Shown here: positions 12,353-23,444 of the stretch, piece by piece
How the letters are laid out: each line of letters starts with the position of its first letter
Position numbering within the stretch: position 1 is the first letter of the stretch
NCBI GenBank assembly: GCA_020881915.1
Contig: JAJFPB010000002.1
Location: 4,723,001 to 4,787,000, forward strand
DNA length: 64,000 nucleotides
Source: Paramyrothecium sp. XJ0827
Taxonomy: Eukaryota; Ascomycota; Sordariomycetes; Hypocreales; Stachybotryaceae
Reading direction: 5' to 3'
Position numbers and translations under genes: made by a program
The notes under the pieces: model-generated
What the model was told of the DNA's origin: nothing
Seen by the model: only the letters and a program-made list of their open reading frames with translations
Databases searched by the model: none

Positions 12353-14483
12353 CTACCATTCTTCGTCCTCAATGACGTCCAAAAGCTCCGTCTTTGGTGC
12401 GATGTATGGTCGTACTGTTCCTCTGGCCATCGTAAGTTGCTCAAAAGCGTAAGCCAGTCCGATGAGCTTCGCGTCAGAGAACTTTGCTCCCAAGAAGCTA
12501 AAACCGAAGCTAGATTTGCGATCAATAGATGCTCAAGCTGTACAATTAGAAAACTTACGGGATATTGGGTGCTGCCGATACCAGTCCGTCAGCGTCGGAT
12601 ACGATGGCCTGGTCAGGTGGCATGGCTCCCATGGGGACGGACACAATGGGCGCGCCGACAATTCCAGCCCAGTCCCAAGCGAAATGAGATGGCAGAAGGA
12701 CAGCATCAAGCTTGTGTCGTTTGATTGCTCCCAGTAAACCTCCTTCATCACCGTAGTATAAGCCTCGTTCATAAGCTTGCCGAAATCCATCCTCCGTGTT
12801 GTTCCAATTTTGCAACACCGCGTCCCAAGTTTCTGTCGACTTGCCCGGATATCCTTCGAGCGGGTTTGATTGAGTCCATCGGCGCAGGTCAGCCAGACTT
12901 GTGATGTTGTGTGGGTTGTGGACCAGCTGATCCAAATATTTCTCCAAATTCACGACAAAATCACCCCCCATGATTTGACCACTCAACAGATTGTCCTTGA
13001 GGAAATCTTGTGCCGCCGGAAAATCAGTGTCCTCCACGACAACAGCTCCTGCTGATCGCAGAATGTCCAACGACTTGTTAAAAGCGTCGATCGTTGACCT
13101 GGTGCTGTCAGATGACATCAGTGAAATTACGTTGCGTGGCACGCCAAGACGAGTGCCATTAAGAGCGGTCTTTTTACAAGCGTTGACGAAATCTAAATCA
13201 GCACCAATCGGGATTGCAGAAGTATAATTGTCGAAAGGATCGGCTCCTGCGATACTCTGCAGAACATAAGCTGCATCTTTTACTGTTTTCGTCAATGGGC
13301 CAATAGTGTCCATGCGCTCGCTGATAGGAATCACGAGATGACGAGAAGTCAGTCCCACGGCTAATGTAATTTAGTGACTGCTGCGGTATCGCGACCGAGG
13401 TCTGTACGTACTTGGCTTCACACCAACTACATTGTTGTAGCTGGCTGGGTCTATGATTGATCCAGAGGTCTCTCCCCCTAAGCAGACCGTAGCTAAGCCC
13501 AAACTTCGCGAGTTAGGTACTGGATCCAGAACTTGAGACATTCACTTACGAAGCTGCGACCGCACTCCCACTTGAACTGCCCGAAGGGTCTTGGTGAGGA
13601 TAGAATGGTCCGTACGTCTGGCCGCCGTAGGCTGACCATCCATTGCTGGCGTTGAGAGCCATCCTAAAACTGCCCCATTCGCTGAGGTTCGTTTTGCCTA
13701 AAATTACTGCTCCTGCTTCTCGAAGCTTTCTGACAACCGTGGAGTCCATAGGCACTTTGGCACCAACCAGTGCGTAGGAACCAGCTGTATTGTTCATGCT
13801 GTCATTCGTAGCAATCTGGACCAAGGCATCATGTTAGCACAGGTATAGCTACGAATTCCCCATAACATCTTTATTGAACAGCGGTTGGAGAGGAGCGGAG
13901 AAAGGAAACTGAATTTGGCGTCCAGGACTAGCTGGTGCTGCTAAGCCCTGTATGAAGGGAACCCCTTCTGAAGAGCAGATGTAATCAGGAAGCCACAAGG
14001 AACGTACCGTATCCTTGATCAAAATGGGAATTCCGTGCAAAGGCCTGACAAGTCAGTAAGGGTGCATGTGTTTTCGTGGTAGTCTTACCCGCGAAAATGA
14101 TTACTCAAACGCTCCTTGTCGAACTCAGAGGCAATGATTAGGGCATCTGGGTTGATTTCAGTAACCACTTTCAAGGCCACATTGACCTCATTGATCCTGG
14201 CGATATATGTCTGTCAGGTGATTAGTGTGAGTTGGCTAAGGAAGACGTTTTGGGTGAGAAGACTTGCTTTGACGAGATCGACAATGGTAATATCATGACC
14301 ATGGAGTAGCTTGGCGAGAGTGTCTATGTCGGCATCATGCAGATTTGGCAGCGGATCCGGTGGCGCATTCATCATTGAATATTGGATCTGGCCAGGGTCG
14401 GGCATGCAGCATTTCGGGAAAGCAGACAAGTCCGAGCACAAACTCCTGATGACCATGGTGCACCAGAGAATTGTAAAGAACAT
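12353..14483 (-). CDS. Secreted amidase-signature family enzyme
   Basis: The product should hydrolyse amide bonds by the Ser-cisSer-Lys mechanism. Seven exons were joined: 14483-14268, 14210-14089, 14044-14008, 13815-13550, 13503-13412, 13360-12559 and 12509-12353, giving 563 aa. A hydrophobic N-terminus looks like a signal peptide. Catalytic residues can be placed: Lys123 in HGIPILIKDT, the cis-Ser near 205-206 in PSGSSSGS, and the nucleophile Ser229 in GGETSGSI. The first intron (14267-14211) begins GCAAGT rather than GT; this GC-AG reading gives the expected LVK-TYIARINEV junction in phase. The intron at 13549-13504 ends AAG. The 192-nt intron 14007-13816 is the longest. The natural substrate is unknown. 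Confidence 0.9.
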
Positions 14484-15763
14484 GGGGTCGCAGCTAATTC
14501 GCAACCTGGTGATGCTGTCCGCCTGAAGTCTTTATCAACAAGTAAAAGTTGAGACAAGAATTTTCAGGCTCTAACAGCTCTTCAATTAAATTGCCGAGGG
14601 TTGTTATTAAAGATCAAGTTCGAAGGGTTTTGTCCTGGCGGTTGGAAGAGTCGGGGAGTGAACAATCATTTTATGTCTTTTCAGTAGAATCTGTGCCGTC
14701 TGCCTGCAGCGAGTCCTCTCACGTTCATTGGCCGTGTAGGTTACTCCAGAGCGATCTGCAGCCTCAGCCTGCTTTAGGTCGCTCAAACAGAGGGGTCGTC
14801 TTAAAATATTAATATCACGCCCCTTCCCCTGGCCCCTCCCCCTCCAATCAACGGCAAGGGAGAGGTGTGATTTTAGACGCCTCTTTGATAACAGTTTTGT
14901 GTGAGCGTGTGGCCGCTGTTACCCGTTTGCGGGTTCGTGTCATGGATTGTCACCTTGTCGACCCCAGTGAGCCTATAGCGAAAAACTGGGAGCAGAGCTG
15001 ATTTTCTCCCATGTGAACAAGGCATCGAAATGATTTCGTCCAGGGGTAAAAAGTGTACAGCAGAGAAGGAACGTTAAAATACCGAAACACAACCCTCGTG
15101 ATGTCGCATCGTAAAGCTGCATGTTGTTCATGTTCGACCAGTGATGTAATGGTACGTGATGTGTGTTACCGCTGAGCACTTGGTCGTGGTGTTTGGGAGC
15201 CTGGGACATATGCAAGGACCGCATGCGACGAGACAGACCTTGCCAACGCTTGATTCAGACACCTCGGAACTAAGCCCTCTCCGACGTATTACAATGAAGA
15301 TTGCACCCTGACAAGCTGATCAAAATCAGGTAAATTGGGAGATCCGGCCTTTGGACATGGCTTGCTTGATCCACTTTTCTCGGTCGGCACTGATTGATGG
15401 CAACCATTGATGTGATGATGGGTGTTGGTATCAGTGATTATGGCTTTGCAGACGCCTTTTTCTGCCATTAGTCATGAGCAGAATCCTGCTTGAAATCAGA
15501 CTGATTATCCAGTTTCCTCCTCATGGCTAATTGACTCTTAAATGCCAGCTCTCATGAATTTAATCCTTGGTGTCGTGACGACTAGCCAGGGAAAGTTATT
15601 CCGCCTGCAATTAAGAGCGCGTCCCCACGACAAATGTTGCACTCATCTAGCCTCTGCGGCCCACGATAATATTTCTCACAGAATCGAGGGTGTCTGCTGA
15701 TTGGACGCTTGCGGATCACGCGATGTTTGCTCCGGTGGTTTGGCCATCATTGTGCAACCAACA
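14484..15763. other. Intergenic region between divergent genes
   Basis: About 1.28 kb separates the amidase start (minus) from the DUF7924 gene (plus). No coding sequence was recognised. It includes the C-rich tract listed separately. Confidence 0.45.
14818..14852. promoter_or_regulatory. C-rich tract with repeated CCCCT and a CCAAT box
   Basis: Within about 35 bases the core CCCCT (AGGGG on the other strand) occurs three to four times, followed directly by CCAATCA. CCCCT is the stress response element core bound by Msn2/4- or Seb1-type zinc fingers in fungi, and CCAAT binds the HAP complex. The tract is about 340 bp upstream of the amidase start and lies between divergent genes. Function is inference. 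Confidence 0.35.
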
Positions 15764-17092
15764 ATGATTCTACAACATTGCTTCTCGCACTTATTGCAAC
15801 CTCACCACGACTCCATTATCCAACATCTCCGTGACGAACGAACGGGCCCGAATCTCGTCGAATATTTAAGAAACTCCAACGAAATGGCTCGACGACAGTC
15901 AGACTCGTTTCTCTATCTCGGACCATCAGCAAAACCACGAAGTCGCAAAGCATCCTCGTCTGAGCACCAGCCTTCGGAGCAACTACATGGCGACGAGAGA
16001 CACGCTGCCCCAGATAGACCTGCAAGAACTACCAAGCCGCGAAGAAATAAAAGAGCCCGTACGGAGGACTCCGACACGAGCTTGCAAGGCTTAGCCATCG
16101 ACCCAGTTGCGTTTTGGGTTGACAAACACCGCTGGCCCGCCGCCTTTCCTGAAAGAATGTCCTTGCGTAAGAAAATAGCCAACAGCATTGTCCGAGGCAA
16201 GAAGAGGCGTTGTAACAACGACCGCATCCCCCAGCCCATCGTTACGAGCGAACTGAAAGCCGCACCATACCGAAATGTTCGATACGAGGCAGATTTGTCG
16301 ATTCAAGGGTTTAATATGAATGTCCACAAGCTAGGGATATCTCCACAGAGCAAAACGCTTTGCTCTGTGCTGCTTGAAAATCATGAAGCGCCACCAAGAG
16401 AGTCTTTCTTTGATGAACAGCACTTTGTGTCTACGTTCGAGGGTGTTCGCCACCGTAACGAGGCAATGATTATCCGGGACATCACGCCTCTCGTCGCACC
16501 ATCCGCAAGATATTTCCTCACACGTGGCGCGTATGAGCTTGAATGCCTAGTAGAGAGCGTTAACGAAGGCTGGGATAACGCCGTAGCCCTGACAAGTCCG
16601 CGCCCTCAGCCAGACCAGTCCGTCGGATTCAAGCGTGAGGCATTCACTGGACCTCAGCTCGCAAAACTATCAGCATTTCTTGGTGACTGGCTATCTGGGG
16701 CTCAGTCTCTTTTCCTGGCTACATACTATCTGTACTTCCCCTTCATGTCATGCGAGGTGAAATGCGGTGCAGAAAACTTGGAGGTAGCGGATCGGCAGAA
16801 CGCACACAGCATGTTCATTGCTGCCCGGGCTGTGGTGGAGCTATTCCGGCTGGTCAAGCGGGAACAAGAGCTTGATCGCCAAATCCAATCATTTTCCATC
16901 TCTCACGACAGCAAGTCCGTGAACATCTACGGCTACTACCCGGTTTTCAACAAGGACGAAGTCAAATACTACCGTCACCCCATCCGCGCCTTCAATTTCA
17001 CCGACCTAAACGGTAGGGAAAGATGGACCTCCTACTGCTTCACAGCAAATGTATACAAGAAGTGGATGCCGCAACACTTGAAAATGATCTAA
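15764..17092 (+). CDS. DUF7924 domain protein, possible PD-(D/E)XK nuclease-like fold
   Basis: A single open frame encodes 442 aa from the ATG at 15764, or 402 aa from the ATG at 15884 (MARRQSDS), which may be the true start. The first third is basic and disordered (TKPRRNKRAR looks like a nuclear localisation signal). The C-terminal half matches the fungal DUF7924 family pattern, with FLGDWLSGAQ, PFMSCEVKCG, DRQNAHSM, SISHDSKSVNIYGYYPV and YYRHPIRAFNF. The Glu-x-Lys at 16753-16761 (CEVKCG) after an Asp-containing helix resembles the active-site core of the PD-(D/E)XK nuclease fold; that is my inference, not an established activity. The function is unknown. Confidence 0.72.
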   Translation: MILQHCFSHLLQPHHDSIIQHLRDERTGPNLVEYLRNSNEMARRQSDSFLYLGPSAKPRSRKASSSEHQPSEQLHGDERHAAPDRPARTTKPRRNKRARTEDSDTSLQGLAIDPVAFWVDKHRWPAAFPERMSLRKKIANSIVRGKKRRCNNDRIPQPIVTSELKAAPYRNVRYEADLSIQGFNMNVHKLGISPQSKTLCSVLLENHEAPPRESFFDEQHFVSTFEGVRHRNEAMIIRDITPLVAPSARYFLTRGAYELECLVESVNEGWDNAVALTSPRPQPDQSVGFKREAFTGPQLAKLSAFLGDWLSGAQSLFLATYYLYFPFMSCEVKCGAENLEVADRQNAHSMFIAARAVVELFRLVKREQELDRQIQSFSISHDSKSVNIYGYYPVFNKDEVKYYRHPIRAFNFTDLNGRERWTSYCFTANVYKKWMPQHLKMI

Positions 17093-17857
17093 TCAGCCAT
17101 AAATGCGCTACCCGAAGACATTGCTGTTTTGACAATGCCAAATCTTAGTGAAAGCACATATCTTGAAGGGTCGGGGGAGAGTTCGAGTCAAGCAGGCGTT
17201 GATCCAAACGAGTTTGTGCCGGGATATATGCAAACAAGTTAGATATTGCAGATTTTACTATTACCACGAAGAGAACGGATGAGCCGGGCTTCGCGAAGCA
17301 CACGATGGAAACTGACAGGCTGATGTCAGGAATTTGGAATTGGCGTCATCTCTTACCTTTCCCGGCAGGAGCTACTTTCTCCTTCTCAAGTTGAATTTTT
17401 TTTTTTTTTTTTTTTTTTGAATTGGCGCTGTTATGCCTGGATAGGCACCTTTTTCGAGCAAGAATCCGTGGCTGTTACGAACAGCGTCAACTAGGCAAAG
17501 ACGAAACAGATACAATGAATTGCTACTTCAGAGTGGAGACAAGAATGAACGACAAGGAAGTGGGCGACTTACACTGACCCTTTATGCTCAGCCGTCCATG
17601 TGACTTTTTATCCAGAGTATCTGGAGACGGGGATGTGAAAGCGAGAAGATGATTTCAAGGGCACAGCGAGCAAACCTGACTTTGAGTGCAGCACATCTCT
17701 TGGATAAAGTTCTGACTTACGAACTGTGGTGATGCTAGACATTACTTGGGGCTGCTTTCTACAGATGGATTCAATGTTAACTACTATGTAGAAAGGCCCT
17801 TTGACAGATGCTTAAACTTCTCTTATCGACACCCTCATCTGAGTCAGACAAATGTTC
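17093..17857. other. Intergenic region with a poly-T tract
   Basis: No gene was recognised in about 765 bases between two convergent genes (DUF7924 on plus, DUF1593 on minus). The only notable structure is the T23 run listed separately. Confidence 0.45.
17396..17418 (+). repeat. Homopolymer run of 23 T
   Basis: An uninterrupted T run follows a CT-rich stretch about 300 bp downstream of the DUF7924 stop codon. It could be a simple repeat or the trace of a poly-A tail from an old retroposed element; no flanking element sequence was recognised. Confidence 0.85.
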
Positions 17858-19375
17858 TCAAACAACTTCAATCTCCAGACGATCATAACGTGTCAATGGA
17901 TGCTCTCCATGATCTGTTCCCTGCAATATAACTGAAATAGTCTGGCCAACCACTGCGTCCGCAGGGATCGTGACCTTTGCCTTCTTCTCATTGACCTTCT
18001 CGATAGCCACGAACCCGGAGTAGGTGCCCTCCTCCAAGTACTGCCACCATGACGTGGAAACCACATCTCCATCCGGGTCTCGAGTGGCGGCTTTCAAAAC
18101 CACACTTGATCTAGGGCGAGCTTTCACTTTCCTGGGGCCAACAATCTTTACCGAGGGCGGATGGTTGCCCTGGCGGTAGCTCCCGGTCAGCGTCCACTGC
18201 ATGCGCGCTGCAAAGTCATTTTGTGCAGGGGCGACCCAGCGAGTAGTGGAATAATCTTCAATCTCTGTACCATTTTGGTGCTTCTCCGACTCAGCGATCG
18301 CCCACAGATTGGGGTACGTGGCATTTGGTAGAAGTCGTCCGCCCCAGCCTCCCACCGTGGGGTTGGCAGGATTGTCAAGCCCAGTGTCGATCAGGGGATT
18401 GAAACAGACATTGTCGCCTTCCGAGAGGAAATCGTATTGTTTTAATGGCTTGCACCAGAGGTCAGGGTCCGCCGAGAGCTCCGGATCGCCGAAGACGTCC
18501 AGCGGGTCGCCGGGCATGGATTGTCCGTCAAGCCATGATCGATACAGACTTCCAAGGGGCCCTTTCTGGATGTTTGCCTTGGTCCATTCGCCTGCAAAAT
18601 ACTTTTGATCCTCGGGTAACCCTTTGGGCCTACCTCCGGCGCAGTGATATGTCCAAGGATTGTACCCGCCGGACAAATCCCGAAATTGGATCTCAGGCCA
18701 ACGAGGTGCAATGTAGTTGACATACGTCTCATCCTGGAAACCGCTTGCCAGGATGATGGCCCTGCGTGAGATAGTTTTCTTGAGCTCTTCCCATTCTGGT
18801 GAGTCGGAATTCTTGTCCTCAATTGACTTCAGGGCTCTAGCAATTGTATTTGTGCCACCCCATGCTTGGAGGTATAAACGGCGTGGGTCCTCGTCCAGCA
18901 ACAGCGACTTGATCAGTTCCGAGCCTTCCGTATCCTGGTCCATCTCGCCTTCGAAGATGATATTGCCCACCTTAACTGTGGATAGCAACTCATCCGCCGT
19001 GGGGTACGAGGAGTCATGCTGCAGCAGATTTGGATGCACCTGGGCGTACGCGGGGAGGACGATATCTTGGATATACCGGGTGCCGACCCAACGCCACTCA
19101 GTCTGCGGGGTGTCGTATTCACGCCCTGGTAAGAAGAATTCTGTGCCATTTCCATCGCCGGCCCAGTGAAAGCGGCTTGTCGTGTAGATGAGACCCTGGG
19201 TGTCGAATTCATTTGAGTAGAGCAAATATCGGATCAGGGAAGCAAGGTCGTCCGACTCCATGTCCGTTGTGATAACAGTGCGGAGCTTCGAATGACTGCC
19301 GGCGCCGTTATGGGCCGAGGTGATTCCAGCGGCGAGGAGCCCCGTGGCAATCAAGCAAGGAATATGGCATCGCAT
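17858..19375 (-). CDS. Secreted DUF1593 / Sde182 nucleoside-hydrolase-like protein
   Basis: One exon encodes 505 aa with a clear signal peptide (RCHIPCLIATGLLAAGITSA). The domain near residues 30-360 matches the cellulose-binding protein Sde182 family (DUF1593), which has a nucleoside-hydrolase-like fold: TTDMESDDLASLIRYLLYS carries the Asp-rich loop that holds calcium in true nucleoside hydrolases. A C-terminal Ig-like region with RDPDGDVVSTSWWQY (about 400-505) matches the companion domain. The role is likely extracellular, probably in plant or fungal wall polysaccharide or nucleoside breakdown; the exact reaction is not established. Codon use and length look normal for an intact gene. Confidence 0.87.
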   Translation of the reverse strand: MRCHIPCLIATGLLAAGITSAHNGAGSHSKLRTVITTDMESDDLASLIRYLLYSNEFDTQGLIYTTSRFHWAGDGNGTEFFLPGREYDTPQTEWRWVGTRYIQDIVLPAYAQVHPNLLQHDSSYPTADELLSTVKVGNIIFEGEMDQDTEGSELIKSLLLDEDPRRLYLQAWGGTNTIARALKSIEDKNSDSPEWEELKKTISRRAIILASGFQDETYVNYIAPRWPEIQFRDLSGGYNPWTYHCAGGRPKGLPEDQKYFAGEWTKANIQKGPLGSLYRSWLDGQSMPGDPLDVFGDPELSADPDLWCKPLKQYDFLSEGDNVCFNPLIDTGLDNPANPTVGGWGGRLLPNATYPNLWAIAESEKHQNGTEIEDYSTTRWVAPAQNDFAARMQWTLTGSYRQGNHPPSVKIVGPRKVKARPRSSVVLKAATRDPDGDVVSTSWWQYLEEGTYSGFVAIEKVNEKKAKVTIPADAVVGQTISVILQGTDHGEHPLTRYDRLEIEVV

Positions 19376-20346
19376 AGTGAGTGGTGATGCTGAAGAAGTC
19401 CGGATCAGGTCACTGGCATAGATTGTTACCAGTCCGAGACTCCAATTCCACTGTGGATTAGCTTGGTTTTAATACATTTTCAAAAATGAACCTCATCGTA
19501 GTCTCCCCGGCCTCATTTGGGGGCACTAGAAGCGTATGGGACTGAAAGGTTTGGGCAGATTGTGCAGATCGTGCGCTTAGTCTTTCCGTATTCGGACCAA
19601 GAACCACCGACCAGTGATTTCACGCGAGAATGATGCAAAATCCCGTCCTAAACTGCCGATCTTGGCGACGGTTTGCAGATTACTTGGCCCTTAGCCCGAG
19701 TCTTTCCCCGCATTGCTCCATCATGTTCCCCACGGGGTCGAGTGCCGCCGAAACTATTCCGTGTTCCGCCCCGCCGTCACCAACAGCGTGGGCAAATGCG
19801 AGTGCCCACTAGACGACCTCGGGCTAATGACGACTCGTAAGAAGGGCTTAACATATCCCCAATCGCAGCAAAAAAGTAGTCCGCAGGACTGAACAACATC
19901 GACTGGCTGGGCGTGGCTCGAATATCCAATCTTTGTCAGATTGGCCTGCTTCGGATGTCTGGACTTTGAAGAGGTTAGACATAGAGACTTCCTTGGCAGA
20001 ATCTAGGGCACATGTGACAGAATCTTGTACTCTATGTTTACCACAAGTCCAAGTACAAGTATATACTATCAAATTGTGACCCATACATGGACGTCGTCTC
20101 CTGGAACTAACCCCGTCGCAGATTTGTAGGTTTCTTAGCTTCCTATGTTCGAGGTAAAACTGACTACGTGCTTGAAAAGACTTTATGCTTGCTTTAGGGC
20201 TTCTGCCTGTCGCAACGGTCGATTGAAAGAGACAAATCCTCCAACGTACCACTATGCTGGGAATTTGGTCGTAGCAGTTCTGAGCAGAACGTCGTTCTAG
20301 CATTTTATGCATTCATTCAGAATCACTGGAGAAGAGGCGACGGTGA
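19376..20346. other. Intergenic region, no gene seen
   Basis: About 970 bases upstream of the secreted DUF1593 gene (which starts at 19375 on minus). Several short frames occur on both strands; none shows family motifs. Confidence 0.45.
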
Positions 20347-21155
20347 CCAACATTGAGCAACATCGTTCTCGCTGCCGAATCAGCCACTATTCCAGTCTGT
20401 GGAGCTTTCGACTTGAGTGGGTTGGGTAATGCGTTGCCCGGTAATGATGACGCTGCGGGTTTTGATGCTTATGATGGATCTGAAGTCCTGAGCCGCTTCG
20501 GGTCAAGCAGTCAGTTGGAGCGCGATAAGAAGATCGGGGCAGCAGGCGAGCTTTTTGTAAGAATATTTCAAGATCCTACTTCTTCAAACTAACTTCGAAA
20601 CAGGTCTTTGTAGTGTTAAATCGTCTCTTGGCCGATTGGAATCGTGATAACTGGAGAAGCACAATCCGCTATAACGCTAGGATTCATCCTGAGTTTGCAA
20701 ACCTGAATCCGTGGTTCGGAAGAGAGACTGCGGATTTTGTTTATGACGATGTTCAAGGCGACCTAACAGGTGAGCTCATCGAGAACGGCTACTTGGCTCA
20801 GCAAGAGTGGGCACAAGCTCGGTCAAAGTACTTTATCGAGGTCAAGACAACCACTGGGCCATGCAATACACCTTTTCATATGAGCAGGAACCAATATTAG
20901 CTTGCCAGTCCACTTGCTCGTCAAGAGATTGCCAAGTCGCCCGCTGAAACTTAGCCGATGAGAGACAAGCAGAACGCGAGCAATCGCACCGAGGTATATA
21001 CGATCCTTCGCATATTTAAGGTAAACAGCGATAGAGTTGGAGTGCGCGTGTATGTGGACCCAGAGCAGTTGAGACAAGACGAGCATTTGATCTTTACGGG
21101 AGAAACTTGGTCGATGTACAGGGTCACAATGCTAGTACCCAGCAAGGGCTCTTAA
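20347..21155 (+). pseudogene. Decayed C-terminal fragment of a NO VEIN / DUF3883 protein
   Basis: The readable protein matches the C-terminal NO VEIN domain (DUF3883) of large fungal HATPase/sacsin-type proteins: KKIGAAGELFV, NRDNWRSTIR, PWFGRETADFVYDD, ARSKYFIEVKTTTGPCNTPF and RVYVDPEQLRQDEHLIFTGETWS. A 47-nt intron (20557-20603) still has GTAAGA and CAG ends. No ATG precedes the fragment; an in-frame TGA lies at 20344-20346. Two further in-frame stops (TAG at 20898 and 20949) interrupt the frame between MSRNQY and MRDKQN, and no canonical intron removes them. The large N-terminal ATPase part is missing. The EVK triplet (20838-20846) is the Glu-x-Lys of the PD-(D/E)XK-like core. It is best read as a 5'-truncated relic. 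Confidence 0.75.
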
Positions 21156-22132
21156 ACGCCATTCCTCTCGTTTAAATATATTTTTTTTTCAGTAGGGCTT
21201 GTACACTAAGAAATGACTTCTGAACATATGGGCCGTAATAAACATTCGATTTCCCACTTAGAGGATGCGTTGCGAACAAATTGGTGAGATCAGAGAATCG
21301 TGGCAGTGCGGGTACAAAAGAACATGCCACTCTTCTGGGGCCGTTCACGCTATGCCATGAAGATGGTGTGATTTCAAGGGTGAAAAAACGTGCATCGCAA
21401 CATGCGATTATTGCAGGACCTACAAAAGTTGTCCTTAGTGGTTCAGTGAGATGGTCGGGGATTCTTGTACGTCTCGTCACCCCCTTGACTGCACAAAGGT
21501 GGATGGTATGTAGCCAACCCATCATACCTTACTCCGCATTTGGACACATAAGACAACTTGACAACGGCCGAATATTGGTCATAATGGTCTTACTCATGAT
21601 GCACCCGCATTTATTAGTAAGATGCATTGTTCATCTACTACCCACCTAACTTCCACCTAACTTCAAGTCGAGAAGACTTATCCTAGTCCTAATGAAAATA
21701 GAGTAGGTAGAATCCTCCGCGAAATAGCTTCCAATTTTGGGCGGTCAGGGGATTTGAAAATAGATACCCATATCTGCATGAACGCTTTGCCCATTCTAAC
21801 AGCACAGTGCGATGATGATTGCAACATGTCATGTCAGACCAACCTTAGTATAAAACCGAGAAAGTAGCTCGGCTTTAAGCCGGTCGCCGGGTTCAGTGCA
21901 CTAGATGGCATCACCGGCCCACCAACGGGTGCTAAATAAAGCCATTACATTTCCTCGGATTTGCTTTTCTTGTGCATCCGCTGTTCTGCTCTGACCGATC
22001 CAAGAACGCTACGTCAATTAACTCGACAAACCATCATCACCACCAGGGTCGTGGATACAACGCAGGTGAAACAGTGTTTGGGATCCTGACGACGCATTAT
22101 CATCGCAAGCTGCAGTACACTACCAGCCCAAC
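21156..22132. other. Intergenic region, no gene recognised
   Basis: A 122-codon open frame at 21281-21649 (plus) and an overlapping minus-strand frame exist, but neither has an obvious family motif or good start context. Nothing else was seen. Confidence 0.4.
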
Positions 22133-23341
22133 ATGGCCTCCACAAAGTTACTCCAGCCTCGTCTCGCAGTCCTCTACCAAGCGATCGAACCTCCCACCAT
22201 ACAAGGCTCAAGGAAGCCCATGAAGCCAGGAGGTTTAAAAGTACTCCAATCTCCCATGGGCTCCATAGCTAATATTATTTCAGGTTACCAGGACTCGGGG
22301 TCGGACATCGCATACTGTCTAAGTCTCATGCCTGATGTTGAAGTCATAACGCCTGTTGCCAATCCAGACCCTGCCAATCAAAGCGACTGGTGTTTTCCGG
22401 ATACTGAGGAAGGGCTATTGACTATTCTGGAGCATGGTGTGACGCATCTTTGGGCTAATACGATCTTGTTCGCGGCGCACCCACTTCAAACTTCCGCTCA
22501 CGCTGCGAAATATGGGGACTCGGTCAAAGTGATAGGACAACCTCCACTGCTCGTCGAGCAATATGATGATAAGGAGCTGGTTAACAACCTACTCCGACAA
22601 GCTGGAGGATTTGATATGCCACAGGCATGGACCATTCACCAACAGGCCAATCTTGAAAAGCAGTTGAGTAGTCTAGATCTTTCGTTTCCAGTGGTTGGCA
22701 AACCACTTCGTGGCCGAGGTAGCCAAGGGGTCAAACTTTGCTACTCACTGGAGGAGCTAGTTCAGCATGCAACGGGCCTTCTAGTCGAGTCATCAGCTAT
22801 GCTGATCGAGGAATACCTATCTGGTGAAGAGGCAACCGTGACAGTCATGCCACCAACCGATGGTCATCCTAGCTATTGGGCCCTTCCTGCTGTGCGTCGT
22901 TTCAACCATGTGGACGGCGTGGCCCCATATAATGGCATCGTGGCCGTCACCATGAACTCTAAGGCAATCACAGGCGAGGAAGCTTCGAAACCTTTATTAC
23001 TAGAAGCGATGAGGCAATGTGAGCGCGCGGCGAAACTCCTGGGCACGACGGCTCCCATTCGGATTGATATTCGAAGATTCAAGGACGACCCTACCTCCAA
23101 ATTTGCTCTTTTCGATGTCAACATGAAGCCAGTAAGTTTTTTGTGTGAAGGCCCTTCGTCTAGGCACTAATGCATCTGCTAGAATATGACGGGCCCTGGT
23201 CGTCCAGGGCGTGGAGACCAAGCAAGCTTGACGCTGGTGGCCGCTGAGACACTGGGGTGGGATTTTCCTCATCTTTTAAGGGAGATTATGTTAACCGCTA
23301 CGCCCTTAAGCTTAATGAGAGGGAAGAAAGGACTTCTATAA
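22133..23341 (+). CDS. ATP-grasp ligase, D-Ala-D-Ala ligase-like
   Basis: Two exons (22133-23131 and 23183-23341) give 385 aa. The central part shows ATP-grasp features: PVVGKPLRGRGSQGVKLC (glycine-rich ATP loop), SSAMLIEEYLSGEEATVTVM, and the metal-binding end ALFDVNMKPNMTGPGRPGR, which is completed only after splicing. The 51-nt intron begins GTAAGT and ends CTAG. Such enzymes activate a carboxylate with ATP and join it to an amine. Fungal members of this branch are annotated as D-alanine-D-alanine ligase-like, but fungi lack peptidoglycan, so the substrate is probably another amino acid or metabolite. A SEC14-type gene follows convergently and a terpene cyclase lies 2.4 kb on, so a role in secondary metabolism is possible but unproven. 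Confidence 0.87.
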
Positions 23342-23444
23342 TTCTTTGGAATTGGTTTTGTAGAGAAAAATATCCCGGCTTGTGGTTTCTTGATTCTCGT
23401 GTAATATGACACGAGCCAGCAGGTAGTCAATACTTCAAGATTCA

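Noticed and set aside
17396..17418. Poly-T as the tail of a retrotransposon
   Set aside because: No reverse transcriptase, target-site duplication or element sequence was seen next to it.
21281..21649. Plus-strand frame of 122 codons as a gene
   Set aside because: It starts with GTG, shows no recognised motif, overlaps an equally long minus-strand frame and has no neighbouring exons.
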